Assembly (NCBI GenBank): GCA_041861885.1
Contig: JBGVUE010000001.1
Coordinates: 732,001-796,000, forward strand
Length of the DNA: 64,000 nt
Source: Haloimpatiens sp. FM7315
GTDB taxonomy: Bacteria; Bacillota; Clostridia; Clostridiales; Clostridiaceae
Reading direction: 5' to 3'
Part shown: in pieces, positions 18,320-27,785 of the stretch
Layout of the letters: each line of letters begins with the position of its first letter
Numbering within the stretch: the stretch's first letter is position 1
Made by a program: the position numbers and the translations under genes
The notes under the pieces: model-generated
Database searches by the model: none
What the model was told of the DNA's origin: nothing
Seen by the model: only the letters and a program-made list of their open reading frames with translations

Positions 18320-20625
18320 ATGGGGTGGATAAAAAAGAATAGTTTGCTTATATTATGTGTTTTTATTAATGGATTTTATGTTTTAGATTTAATGAAACGT
18401 TCATTACTAATAAAAAAATATATTACGGGGATATATTATTCTGGTATATAGTTGCAGTATTAGTTTATTGGTTTATTGGATATTTGTTAAAGAAAAAGAG
18501 AAGAATGCATGTATTCTTACTTATTGTAATAGCGATAACTGTATTTGGTTTTTATTTTAATTCATCTCAAATACACAGTTTTATAAAAAAAGAGTTTGTT
18601 GATAGTGCTTTAAGAACATTTTATTTAATAAATGCAGAGAAGGAGATTGAATTTAGGCTATTTAAATACATTTTTATTTTGTGTTCTATTATAGTAATTC
18701 CTTTGATTTTATGGATATCTTCAAAATTTATGGTGATATTAGTATTTATTAATTTTTCTTTGGTAAATCTCATGTGGTTTTTAGGATATACAAAGGAAGT
18801 TAAATATAATTTAAATATGTATCTATTTGTAACTTTATTTTCACTTTCAGTTTCTATTTATTCTAAAAGAGTAGACAAATTAAAGCAAAATAATGTAGAT
18901 GTTAGAATGAAAAAACATAAAATAGCTATTTATGCATGTATTTTCTCAATTATTATATCTACAGTTACTGTATGCTTGCCACAAAAATTTTTAGGAAAGC
19001 TATCATTAAAATACGGCAGTAAATTGACAAATGAATTCTCTAAATATAATGCAAATGCAAAAATTGATGGCATAAGTGATAAAGCTTATAATTTTAAGTC
19101 TTCAGGATACTCAGGGGAAGATAAGAAATTAGGTGGGAAAATTAATATAAACAATAAAGTGGCATTTTCTATTTTAGGAGATAGAGTTAAGTATTTAAAA
19201 GGCTCTATAAAGGATACTTACACAGGTGATATGTGGAAAATAAGTAAAGAAATAAAGTATATTAAAGGGTATAATGGGAAAAAAATAATTGCAAATTACA
19301 AATTTAGAAATTATGATGAGAATAAAGTTCAAATTACTGTAAAACCTGAAGAGATAAAAACTACCTCTTTATTTGTTCCTTCTTATACTTACAAAATTGT
19401 AGGTATATATGGAGATATGTATTATGATAGAACTCCAACATTTTTAACTCAGAGAATAAATAATAAAGAATATAGTGTGAGTTATTACCGAAATAGTTTT
19501 GAAACTGTTGAAGAATTCAAAAAAATCTTCTCAATAAAAATAAAGTATATACTGAGTATTTTATTGGGAATATGATATATTCCAAGAAAGAAGATAAAGA
19601 GTTTCAGACCTTTAGTGAGGATGAAATTATAGATGAATCTAAAAATACAGATATAATGGATATTGATACAGTAAAAAGTAACTATAATAATTACCTTAAG
19701 GTTCCAAAATCTGTGCCTAAAAGAGTGTATGAATTAGTTAACAAAATAACAAGTGGAGCTTCTAACAATACTGAGAAAATTCAAAAAATCAAGAGCTATT
19801 TGAGCAAAAACTATAAATACACTACTGATACTTTTGATTTACCAAAAGGTAAGGATTTTGTAGACTATTTTTTGTTTGAATATAAAAAGGGGTATTGTAC
19901 TTATTTTTCAAGTGCTATGTGTATAATGAGTAGAATAGCTGGAATGCCATCAAGGTATGTTGAAGGATATAAGACAAATAAAAAAATGAATATTCAGCTT
20001 TTACTAGTATTACCAATGAGGAGGCTCACGCATGGTGTGAAGTTTTAGTTGATCCATATTGTGATTTGTGGGTAGTTGCAGATCCATCTCCAACAATCTT
20101 GGAGTACAAGACAGAAAAAAGAAAAAGAAATCAACATTTGATTATAATAATATTAAAATAAATAAAAACAAAAATAATATAAAAAGTGTAAATGGAGAAG
20201 CATCAAAATCAGAAAGCAAAAATTTATCGGTAAAAAGAAATAATAAGGGAGTTATTTTAACTATAGTTATATTTGCAGGTTTTATATTTATAAATATAAT
20301 GATGATTAAAATAAAGAAAAGAAAGATTATTTGTAGTAAAAGTGTGGTTCCCTTATATAAATATACATTAAAAAGATTAGAGAGCATAGATATATATAGA
20401 CATAATAAAGGAGATTTGGAGTTCGCAAGAGCTATAAAAGATGAAAAACTAAAAGAAAAAATGATAGAGCTTGTGGAGGTTTATTATAAACAGTATTATG
20501 GAAATGTAGTAGATGATACTTTTAATAAAAAAGTTTTCTATTCATATATTGAAAGTTATATTAAAGATAATAAGAGAAAATTAAATTATTATGCTAATTT
20601 TATTGCAATAAACTGGATTATATAA
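18320..20625 (+). CDS. Transglutaminase-like membrane protein (TgpA type), several frameshifts
   Basis: Four consecutive frames rebuild one protein of about 769 residues. ATG 18320 (AAAGGGGAGAG upstream) opens a multi-span N-terminal membrane domain. An external region leads to the transglutaminase core: KKGYCTYFSSAMCIMSRIAG holds the Cys, NEEAHAWCEVLVDP the His and ADPSPT the Asp. A late membrane helix (VILTIVIFAGFIFINIMMI) and a helical DUF4129-like tail end it. Frames join after adding one base at about 18394 (A2, least certain), A7 19519-19525, A7 19980-19986 and A6 20115-20120. It completes the MoxR-DUF58-TgpA operon. Substrate unknown; cell-envelope remodelling is an inference. Confidence 0.85.
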
Positions 20626-20746
20626 AATGTTTTATGCTATTTTTTATGTAATTGTTAATAATTAGAATCTATTACTTTACTAAAAAGTTTAATTGGGGTA
20701 ATATAAAATTAGTTTACTTTGCAATAAAACTAGGAGGTATATAAAA

Positions 20747-21223
20747 TTGGACTCAAATTTATTAAACATAGCTTTATTTCAACCAGAAATTCCACAAAAT
20801 ACTGGTAATATAGGAAGGACTTCTGTATTAACTAATTCTAAACTTCATTTGATAAAACCTTTGGGATTTAGTATAGATGATAAACAGATAAAGAGATGTG
20901 GGCTTGATTATTGGCCTCATGTAAACTTAGAATTACATGAATCCTATGAAGATATGAGAGAAAAATATAAAGATTCTACTTTCTATTTTATAACTACTCA
21001 TGGTGAGAATAATTATGCTGAGGTTGAATTTAAACCTGGTGATTTCGTAATATTTGGAAGAGAATCCTGTGGACTTCCAGATTATATAAGAGAAAGTGAT
21101 AAAGAAAGATGTATAAGAGTACCTATGATAGATACTACTACTAGATCTTTAAATTTATCTAATACAGTTGCTATAGTTGCTTATGAAGCATTAAGACAAA
21201 TGGGCTTTCCACACATGAAATAG
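20747..21223 (+). CDS. trmL: tRNA (cytidine(34)-2'-O)-methyltransferase, SPOUT family
   Basis: A 158-residue SPOUT methyltransferase that modifies the wobble position of tRNA-Leu in the best-studied members. LFQPEIPQNTGNIGRTSVLT is the opening signature and KRCGLDYWPHV follows at about residue 45. The knot has VIFGRESCGLPDYI and IPM-type IRVPMIDTTTRSLNLSNTVA. The length is typical of TrmL/YibK. TTG 20747 follows AGGAGG at 20732-20737. The degV gene starts 17 bp after the stop, suggesting joint transcription. Confidence 0.92.
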   Translation: MDSNLLNIALFQPEIPQNTGNIGRTSVLTNSKLHLIKPLGFSIDDKQIKRCGLDYWPHVNLELHESYEDMREKYKDSTFYFITTHGENNYAEVEFKPGDFVIFGRESCGLPDYIRESDKERCIRVPMIDTTTRSLNLSNTVAIVAYEALRQMGFPHMK

Positions 21224-21240
21224 GAAGGAGAAACACTTTT

Positions 21241-22113
21241 ATGAACAAAATAAAAATAATAACAGATAGTACTTCGGATTTACCACTGGATATAGTAAAA
21301 AAATATGATATTGAGGTTTTACCCTTAATTGTGAATATAGATGGAGAGTCATATAAAGATGGAGTGGATATTAGTACTAAAGAATATCTAAGAAAAATGG
21401 AAGCTTCAGAACAATTTCCAGTTACAACTCAAATAAATCCTCAAAGATTTTATGATTGTTATAAATACTATTTTGAAAAGGGCTATAAGATAGTATCTAT
21501 TCACTTATCTTCTAAGATGAGTGGAACTTATCAATCATCTAAAATAGCTGCAGAGCTTCTACAAGGTGATGGAATAATTGATAATATTGAAGATAATATA
21601 AAAAATATAGATGCACTTAATGTTACATCTGGTTTAGGTATACTTGTTATTAAAGCTGCAGAGCTTAGAGATCAAGGCAAAAGTATTTCTGAGATAAAAA
21701 CTGAAATTGAAGCTATGATCCCTCATGTAAAAAGTTGTTTAGCTTTTGGAAGCCTTGATAATCTAGTTAAGGGTGGAAGATTATCAAAAACTGCTGGATT
21801 TATAGGCAATATGATGGGGATAAAATTAATACTTGAAGTTAATAAGGGTGAAATGGCAGTAATGGATAAAGTAAGGGGCTCTAAAAAAGCTATAAAGAAG
21901 ATGCTGGGCTATATAGATGAGAAAGGCATTAAAGAAAATACCCCTACAGTGCTTTTAAATATAGAAAATGAAGATATTTTAGAAGAATTAAGATTGAAAT
22001 TCAAAGATATAAAAAGCGACTACATAGAAGCAGAGGTTGGATGTGTTGTTGGAACTCATTCAGGTACTGGTGCTTGCGGAATATTTTTGTTGAAAACTAT
22101 TGAAATATACTGA
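21241..22113 (+). CDS. DegV family fatty acid-binding protein
   Basis: A 290-residue DegV protein. IITDSTSDLPLDIVKKYDIE opens it, and ISTKEYLRKM, FPVTTQINPQRF, IHLSSKMSGTYQS and SLDNLVKGGRLSKTAGFIG are all family signatures. VGTHSGTGACGIF is near the C-terminus. DegV proteins (FakB in staphylococci) bind a fatty acid and present it to a kinase (FakA) so that exogenous acids enter phospholipids. No kinase gene is adjacent. ATG 21241 is preceded by AGGAAGGAG. The glycine riboswitch begins 128 bp downstream. Confidence 0.92.
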   Translation: MNKIKIITDSTSDLPLDIVKKYDIEVLPLIVNIDGESYKDGVDISTKEYLRKMEASEQFPVTTQINPQRFYDCYKYYFEKGYKIVSIHLSSKMSGTYQSSKIAAELLQGDGIIDNIEDNIKNIDALNVTSGLGILVIKAAELRDQGKSISEIKTEIEAMIPHVKSCLAFGSLDNLVKGGRLSKTAGFIGNMMGIKLILEVNKGEMAVMDKVRGSKKAIKKMLGYIDEKGIKENTPTVLLNIENEDILEELRLKFKDIKSDYIEAEVGCVVGTHSGTGACGIFLLKTIEIY

Positions 22114-22240
22114 ATTTATAAACAACTATCAAATAATCAAATAGCAATTATAAGAAAATGCAATTAGCATAATTGAAATTTTTGTAGAAAAATTATCAAT
22201 ATTGTTGTATAATTAACTTGTAAAAAGAAATAAAGTTAAT

Positions 22241-22414
22241 GGATGAGGTTTACGGGAGATGATCTTAAGTGAAATACTTAAGATAGCCGAAGGAGTAAAT
22301 ATCACTTGCCGAAGTGACACGAATCTCTCAGGCAAAAAGGACCGAAAACTGACATGACTCTGGAAAGTCTTAGGACACCGACGGAGCAAAACTCTCAGGT
22401 TATTAGACAGAGGA
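22241..22414 (+). promoter_or_regulatory. Tandem glycine riboswitch
   Basis: Aptamer 1 spans GGATGAGG (22241) to about 22345, with the core GCCGAAGGAGTAAAT and TCTCTCAGGCAAAAAGGACC. Aptamer 2 runs from CTCTG (22358-22362) to CAGAG (22408-22412) with ACACCGACGGAGCAAA and ACTCTCAGGT. The short linker is typical of the paired class. Glycine binding should stabilise the CAGAG arm and free the downstream genes, fitting control of glycine reductase. Confidence 0.95.
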
Positions 22415-22454
22415 TAGAAGGCGAAGAAATAGTCTTTTATTCCTCTGTTTTTTT
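22408..22454 (+). terminator. Riboswitch-controlled terminator
   Basis: CAGAGGA (22408-22414) pairs with TCCTCTG (22441-22447), followed by seven T. The left arm is the 3' strand of P1 in aptamer 2, so glycine binding and termination exclude each other, making an ON switch. Confidence 0.9.
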
Positions 22455-22476
22455 ATATAGAAAAGGAGAATTTGCA

Positions 22477-22863
22477 GTGGTAGATAAAATGATAATAATA
22501 ACAAACAACCCATTAGCTAAGGAAAAGCTAAAGGAAGAAGAAAACGTTATAATGGTAGAATTTATAAATGGAAACGTTTTAGAAGTGTTTTCAAAAGTTA
22601 GGGATTATGTTCATTTAGGGTATGAACTTATGACTCATCCTTTAATGAGCAGTGTTAAACCCAATGAAACGCCCTATAGAACAGTTGGGGTATCTACTAA
22701 GAAACAAGATAAACTAAATATGCAGTCTTTAATGATAATTGAAGGAGCAATAGAAACTACAGAAAAATTTTTAAAGATAGGCAAGAATCCTAAATGGACA
22801 GATCAAATTTTAAAAGATTTTCAAGTCATAGACTATGATCTAATATATCATGTATTAAATTAA
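22477..22863 (+). CDS. grdX: GrdX protein of the glycine reductase operon
   Basis: A 128-residue soluble protein that is the usual first gene of glycine reductase operons; its function is unknown. MIIITNNPLAKEKL at the start and VRDYVHLGYELMTHPLMSSV near the middle match GrdX. I place the start at GTG 22477, 8 nt after AAAAGGAG (22461-22468). The longer in-frame ATG at 22354 lies inside the riboswitch aptamer and would require translating the terminator, so it is rejected. The ATG at 22489 is too far from the Shine-Dalgarno. trxB follows after 13 bp. Confidence 0.88.
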   Translation: MVDKMIIITNNPLAKEKLKEEENVIMVEFINGNVLEVFSKVRDYVHLGYELMTHPLMSSVKPNETPYRTVGVSTKKQDKLNMQSLMIIEGAIETTEKFLKIGKNPKWTDQILKDFQVIDYDLIYHVLN

Positions 22864-22876
22864 GGAGGATGAAATT

Positions 22877-23809
22877 ATGGAACATATTTACGATACTATA
22901 ATAATCGGTGGAGGTCCAGCAGGACTATCAGCAGGACTTTACGCTGCAAGATCAAGAATGGATACTCTTTTACTTGAAAGAGCTAAATATGGTGGACAGG
23001 CAACTACTACTGATGAACTAGAAAACTATCCAGGATCTATTGAAGAGTGTACAGGTACAACTTTAACAGAAAGAATGAGAAAACAAGCTGAAGATTTTGG
23101 CGTAAATTTTGTTAAAGATGAAGTATCAGATGTTTGCTTAGCTGAAAAAATTAAATCAATAAAAACTAAAAGTGGTAAAGAATATAAAGCAAAAAGTATA
23201 ATAATAGCAACAGGCGCTTATCCAAGACTTGGCGGATTTAAAAAGGAATTAGAGCTAAGGGGTAGAGGAGTTTCATACTGTGCAACTTGCGATGCTGATT
23301 TCTTTACAGATCTAGATGTTGCAGTTATAGGTGGTGGAGATTCCGCTATAACAGAAGCAATATACTTAACTAAATTTGCTGAAAGCGTTACAGTAATACA
23401 CAGAAGAGCAGAATTAAGAGCAGCAAAATCACTTCAAGAAAAAGCTTTTAAAAATCCAAAAATCAAATTTATATGGAATTCAACTGTTGAAGAAGCTAAA
23501 GGCGATGAAATACTAGAAGCATTAGTTGTTAAAAACAAAGAAACAGGAGAGCTTAGTGAAGTTGAAGTTAACGGAGTATTCGTTTTTGTTGGATATCTTC
23601 CAATATCTGAAGTATTCAAAGGAAAGGTTAAGATGAATGACAGAGGAGATATAATAACTGACGAAGAAATGAGAACTGACGTTGATGGAGTATTTGCAGC
23701 AGGAGATATAAGAGAAAAATCTTTAAGACAGGTTATTACAGCAGCTGCAGATGGTGCAATAGCAGCTACAAATGCTGAGCACTATATAGAAAATAATTTT
23801 GCAGAATAA
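22877..23809 (+). CDS. trxB: Thioredoxin reductase of the glycine reductase operon
   Basis: A 310-residue FAD/NAD(P)H thioredoxin reductase. The FAD-binding GGGPAGLSAGLYAARSR is at the N-terminus. The redox motif C-A-T-C-D in RGVSYCATCDADFF is near residue 137. The pyridine nucleotide motif VIGGGDSAITEAIYL and HRRAELRA follow. FAAGDIREKSLRQVITAAADG ends the FAD domain. It passes electrons to the adjacent thioredoxin, which re-reduces the selenoprotein centres of glycine reductase. AGGAGG precedes ATG 22877. HRRAEL lacks the full HRRxxxR Arg spacing of NADPH enzymes only slightly, so cofactor preference is open. Confidence 0.95.
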   Translation: MEHIYDTIIIGGGPAGLSAGLYAARSRMDTLLLERAKYGGQATTTDELENYPGSIEECTGTTLTERMRKQAEDFGVNFVKDEVSDVCLAEKIKSIKTKSGKEYKAKSIIIATGAYPRLGGFKKELELRGRGVSYCATCDADFFTDLDVAVIGGGDSAITEAIYLTKFAESVTVIHRRAELRAAKSLQEKAFKNPKIKFIWNSTVEEAKGDEILEALVVKNKETGELSEVEVNGVFVFVGYLPISEVFKGKVKMNDRGDIITDEEMRTDVDGVFAAGDIREKSLRQVITAAADGAIAATNAEHYIENNFAE

Positions 23810-23891
23810 AAATTTTGCAAATATTAATAATAATATAATAAAGTTAAATATGTTAAAAATAACATTAAATATAAAGTAGGAGGGATTTGTA

Positions 23892-24224
23892 ATGATAGAA
23901 TTAGATAAAAATAACTTTGCTTCAGAAGTAACTGACTACAAAGAAAAACCAGTATTTGTTGATTTCTGGGGAGATAAATGTGAAATATGCAAACAGTTAA
24001 TGCCAGGTGTTCATGGATTAGAAGAGAAATATGCTGATAAAATAAAATTCTCTAGCTTAAACATAGGCGGAGCAAGAAGAGTTGCAATAGGACAAAAAGT
24101 TTTAGGATTGCCTACAATGAAAATATACAAAGATGGAGAATGTGTAAAAACAATAACTCCTGATAAAGTAAGTTCACTAGAAGATATAGATAATTTTATA
24201 AAAGAATATTATGAAACTCTATAG
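23892..24224 (+). CDS. trxA: Atypical thioredoxin of the glycine reductase operon
   Basis: A 110-residue thioredoxin. VFVDFWGDKCEICKQLMPGV holds the active site, here C-E-I-C in place of the canonical W-C-G-P-C. LGLPTMKIYKDGE keeps the cis-Pro loop. Glycine reductase operons of amino acid-fermenting clostridia are known to carry thioredoxins with unusual active sites paired to their own reductase, so this is expected to be specific to the trxB product upstream and to the Grd selenoproteins. AGGAGGG precedes ATG 23892. A hairpin lies between it and grdE. Confidence 0.93.
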   Translation: MIELDKNNFASEVTDYKEKPVFVDFWGDKCEICKQLMPGVHGLEEKYADKIKFSSLNIGGARRVAIGQKVLGLPTMKIYKDGECVKTITPDKVSSLEDIDNFIKEYYETL

Positions 24225-24283
24225 TTATAACGAATTATTTTAAAGAAATAGCTTGTTATATAATTAACAAATTTAAGTTTTTT

Positions 24284-24320
24284 AAGACTATCAAGGGCTA
24301 AAGCCTTTGAGGTCTTTTAA
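24284..24320 (+). terminator. Hairpin between trxA and grdE
   Basis: AAGAC-CAAGGGC pairs with GCCTTTG-GTCTT around a TAAA loop (24284-24316), followed by TT. The T tract is weak, so it may be a processing site or partial attenuator setting the trx to grd ratio. Confidence 0.6.
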
Positions 24321-24366
24321 ATAAAATATTAATCAAATGTTCAAATTTTTTAGGGAGGTGAACATC

Positions 24367-25653
24367 TTGCGTCTTGAGTTAGGAAAAATATTTATAAAGG
24401 ACATGCAATTTGGTAATGAAACAAAGGTTGAAAATGGTGTTCTTTATATAAACAAAGAGGAACTATTAAGTGAAGTAAGCGGAGACGAAAGAATTTCTAG
24501 CATTGATTTTGACATTGTAAGACCAGGTGAAGAAGTCAGAATAATTCCAGTTAAAGACGTAATTGAACCAAGAGTTAAAGTTGAAGGAAAAGGCGGTATA
24601 TTCCCAGGATTCATAAGCAAGGTTGATGTAGTTGGATCTGGAAGAACTAATGTTCTTAAAGGAGCAGCAGTAGTAACTACAGGTAAAATCGTTGGATTCC
24701 AGGAAGGTATCATCGATATGTCTGGAGAAGGTGCAAAATACACTCCATTCTCTAAAACTTGTAACTTAGTTGTTGTTTGTGAACCAAAAGAGGGAATCAA
24801 TCAACATCAGCACGAAGAAGCTATTAGAATGATTGGATACAAATCAGCAATATACCTTGGAAAAGCTGGTAAGGATTTAGAACCAGATGAAGTAAAAACA
24901 TTTGAAACTCTACCAATACTTGAACAAGTTAAACAGTATCCAGAATTACCAAAAGTAATTTATGTATACATGTTACAAAGCCAAGGATTATTACATGATA
25001 CTTATGTATATGGCGTAGATGCTAAGAAAATAGTTCCAACATTTATATATCCAACAGAGGTATTTGATGGAGCAATAGTTAGTGGTAACTGCGTATCTGC
25101 ATGTGATAAGAACCCATCATATGTTCATATGAATCATCCAATAATTGAAGAATTATATGATAGACATGGAAAAGATATAAACTTCTTAGGTTGCGTTATA
25201 ACTAATGAAAATGTATATCTTGCAGATAAAGAAAGATCTTCAAACTGGACAGCTAAATTAGTTGAATTCTTAGGAGCAGATGCAGTTATAATATCAGAAG
25301 AAGGCTTTGGTAATCCAGATGCTGACTTAGTTATGAATTGTAACAAAATAACTGATAAAGGTATAAAGACTGTTCTTGTTACTGATGAGTATGCAGGACA
25401 AGATGGTGCATCTCAATCTTTAGCAGATTCAACTCCAAAAGGCGATGCAGTTGTAACTGGCGGTAACGCAAATGGTGTTGTTATATTACCTCCAATGAAA
25501 AAGGTAATAGGACATCCAGAAGCTGCAAACACAATTGCCGGTGGACACGTAGGAAGCTTAAGAGAAGATGGATCAATTGAAGCTGAAATTCAGGTTATTA
25601 CAGGAGCTACAAGTGAAGTAGGATTCAACTACTTAACAGCTAGAGGATATTAA
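24367..25653 (+). CDS. grdE: Glycine reductase complex component B, proprotein GrdE
   Basis: A 428-residue proprotein of the glycine-specific component B. In this family, self-cleavage at a Cys yields two subunits, the larger-numbered one with an N-terminal pyruvoyl group that forms a Schiff base with glycine. SGNCVSACDKNPSYVHMNHP contains the expected Asn-Cys site; the Cys codon is at 25090-25092, residue 242 from the TTG start. TTG 24367 follows GGGAGGTG; the ATG at 24337 precedes that site and is rejected. It acts with GrdB to transfer the carboxymethyl group to the selenocysteine of GrdA. Codon use is cleaner and more biased than in neighbouring genes, as expected for high expression. Confidence 0.95.
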   Translation: MRLELGKIFIKDMQFGNETKVENGVLYINKEELLSEVSGDERISSIDFDIVRPGEEVRIIPVKDVIEPRVKVEGKGGIFPGFISKVDVVGSGRTNVLKGAAVVTTGKIVGFQEGIIDMSGEGAKYTPFSKTCNLVVVCEPKEGINQHQHEEAIRMIGYKSAIYLGKAGKDLEPDEVKTFETLPILEQVKQYPELPKVIYVYMLQSQGLLHDTYVYGVDAKKIVPTFIYPTEVFDGAIVSGNCVSACDKNPSYVHMNHPIIEELYDRHGKDINFLGCVITNENVYLADKERSSNWTAKLVEFLGADAVIISEEGFGNPDADLVMNCNKITDKGIKTVLVTDEYAGQDGASQSLADSTPKGDAVVTGGNANGVVILPPMKKVIGHPEAANTIAGGHVGSLREDGSIEAEIQVITGATSEVGFNYLTARGY

Positions 25654-25714
25654 ATTTTAGGATAAACACTATAAATTCCAACAGAAAACATTGAAAACAG
25701 AAAGGATGATAACA

Positions 25715-26185
25715 ATGTTAAAAGGTAAAAAAGTTATCGCTATAGGCGATAGAGATGGAATACCAGGCCCAGCAATACAAGCTTGTGTTGAAAGTGCTGG
25801 TGCAGAAGTAATATTTGCATCTACAGAATGCTTTGTTTGAACAGCCGCAGGAGCTATGGATCTGGAGATCCAACAAAGAGTAAAGGACTTAACTGAAAAG
25901 CACGGTCCTGAAAATGTAGTAGTTGTTTTAGGTGGAGCTGAAGGTGAAGCTTCAGGACTTTCTGCTGAGACAGTTGCTAATGGAGACCCAACATTTGCAG
26001 GCCCTCTTGCAGGTGTAGCATTAGGACTTGGAGTATATCACGTTGTAGAACCAGAAGTTAAAGATGAATGTGATAGTGCAGTTTATGATGAACAATGTGG
26101 GATGATGGAAATGGTTCTAGATGTTGATGACATAATAAATGAAGTTAAATCAGTAAGAGAAGATTTTTCAAAGTATAATAAATAA
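25715..26185 (+). CDS. grdA: Glycine reductase selenoprotein A (UGA = selenocysteine)
   Basis: A 156-residue selenoprotein, read through the in-frame TGA at 25838-25840 as Sec42. [19 protein letters not shown] begins it, and the redox site is T-E-C-F-V-U with Cys39 and Sec42. Downstream, [20 protein letters not shown] and [13 protein letters not shown]-like sequence match GrdA. The protein accepts the carboxymethyl group as Se-carboxymethyl-selenocysteine and passes it to component C, giving acetyl phosphate. ATG 25715 has AAAGGATG upstream. A short hairpin begins 17 nt after the UGA. Standard gene callers would split or truncate this gene. Confidence 0.96.
25858..25871 (+). promoter_or_regulatory. 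SECIS hairpin in grdA
   Basis: GGATC and GATCC form a perfect stem around a TGGA loop, beginning 17 nt after the TGA codon. Position, and G in the apical loop, fit a bacterial SECIS read by SelB. Confidence 0.75.
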
Positions 26186-26221
26186 GAACCCAGTTAGTTA
26201 GCCTAGAAAGGGGGAGGAAAA

Positions 26222-27529
26222 GTGATTAAAGTAGTTCACTATATAAATCAATTCTACGCTGGAATAGGCGGAGAAGATAAAGCTGATTATAAACCAGAAG
26301 TAAGGGAAGGTTATGTTGGTCCAGGTATGGGACTTAACGGATTATTAAAAAAAGATGGTGTTGAAATTGTTGCAACAATAATATGTGGTGATTCATATTT
26401 CAACGAAAACATGGATGAAGCAAAAGCTGAAATCATTGAAATGATTAAGAAATATAGCCCAGATTTATTCATAGCAGGTCCAGCATTTAATGCAGGAAGA
26501 TATGGTGTTGCATGCGGTGCTATAGCTAAAGAAGTTAAGGAAAAACTTAACATACCAGTTTTAAGTGCAATGTATATTGAAAATCCAGGTGCAGATATGT
26601 ACAAGAAGGATTTATATATTGTTTCAACAAGAAACAGTGCAGTAGGTATGAGACAAGCGCTTCCTGCAATAGCTAAATTAGCTATAAAACTTGCTAAAAA
26701 TGAAGAAGTAGGTTCTCCTAAAGAAGAAGGATACATTGAAAGAGGAATAAGAAAGAACTGCTTTGCTGAAGAAAGAGGAGCTAAAAGAGCAGTTGATATG
26801 CTTGTTAAAAAGATAAAAGGTGAAGAATTTGTAACAGAATTCCCAATGCCTAGTTTTGATAGAGTAGATCCAAACCCAGCAGTTAAAGATATAACAAAAT
26901 CTAAAATTGCTATTGTTACATCTGGTGGTATTGTTCCTAAGGGAAACCCAGATCATATTGAATCTTCAAATGCATCTCACTATGGAAAATACGACATCGA
27001 AGGTGTTATGGATTTAAATGAAGAAACTTATGAAACAGCACATGGTGGATATGATCCAACTTATGCAAATGAAGACTCAGATAGAGTTATACCAGTTGAT
27101 GTATTGAGAGAAATGGAAAAAGAAGGAAAAATAGGTTCTCTTCATAGATATTACTACTCAACAGTTGGTAATGGAACTGCTGTTGCTTCAACTAAGAAAT
27201 TTGGTGAAGAAATAGTTGCTGAATTAAAAGCTGACGGTGTAGATGCAGTTATATTAACTTCTACATGAGGAACTTGTACTCGTTGCGGTGCAACGTTAGT
27301 TAAAGAAATTGAAAGAGGCGGAATTCCAGTAGTTCATATGTGTACTGTAGTTCCAATATCATTAACAGTTGGTGCTAACAGAATAGTTCCAACAATAGCT
27401 ATACCACATCCATTAGGAAATCCTTCTTTATCTAAAGAAGATGAATACGAATTAAGAAAGAAATTAGTTGTAAAAGCATTGAAAGCTCTTGAAACTGAAG
27501 TTGACGGACAGACTGTTTTTGAAGACTAA
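26222..27529 (+). CDS. grdB: Glycine reductase component B selenoprotein GrdB (UGA = selenocysteine)
   Basis: A 435-residue selenoprotein read through TGA at 27266-27268, Sec349, within T-S-T-U-G-T-C-T-R-C-G-A. The N-terminus VIKVVHYINQFYAGIGGEDKA and the block YGVACGAIAKEVKEKLNIPV match the glycine/sarcosine/betaine reductase component B family. Together with the GrdE subunits it forms the glycine-specific component B, activating glycine via the pyruvoyl Schiff base. GTG 26222 has GGGGGAGG upstream. The SECIS-like hairpin lies at 27281-27295. The trailing GLSVTVPIS-type C-terminal part, MCTVVPISLTVGANRIVPT, confirms read-through, and the total length is normal. Confidence 0.96.
27281..27295 (+). 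promoter_or_regulatory. SECIS hairpin in grdB
   Basis: CGTTGC and GCAACG form a perfect 6-bp stem with a GGT loop, beginning 13 nt after the TGA codon. Confidence 0.75.
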
Positions 27530-27548
27530 TTACTACTAAATTTTTCAT

Positions 27549-27587
27549 AAAAGTGTTTGGGAACTTTAAGTTCCCGACACTTTTTAT
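27549..27587 (+). terminator. Hairpin between grdB and grdC
   Basis: AAAGTGTTTGGGAACTT pairs with AAGTTCCCGACACTTT and a T tract follows. A roughly 200-bp AT-rich gap then precedes grdC, so grdC/grdD may depend on read-through or a separate promoter in that gap. Confidence 0.85.
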
Positions 27588-27785
27588 AAAATATTAACCT
27601 ATTTTATAAAAATAAAAATTTAGTAATCAATTTATTAAAAAAATGAACACTAAAACACACAACACTAAAAACACACATTATTTTGCTTAATTAAAACACA
27701 CACTATTAAAACATTAAAAAAATATCTTTGTTTATTAAATTTTTATTTTTAATTATCAATTACCGAAATTAAGGGAGGTATTATA

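Noticed and set aside
22354-22476. N-terminal extension of grdX from the ATG at 22354
   Set aside because: It lies inside the second riboswitch aptamer and the terminator; GTG 22477 has a proper ribosome-binding site.
25856-26185. A separate gene starting after the grdA UGA
   Set aside because: The frame is the GrdA C-terminal half; the UGA is read as selenocysteine in this family and a SECIS-like hairpin follows.
27338-27529. A separate small gene after the grdB stop
   Set aside because: It is the GrdB C-terminus beyond the selenocysteine codon.
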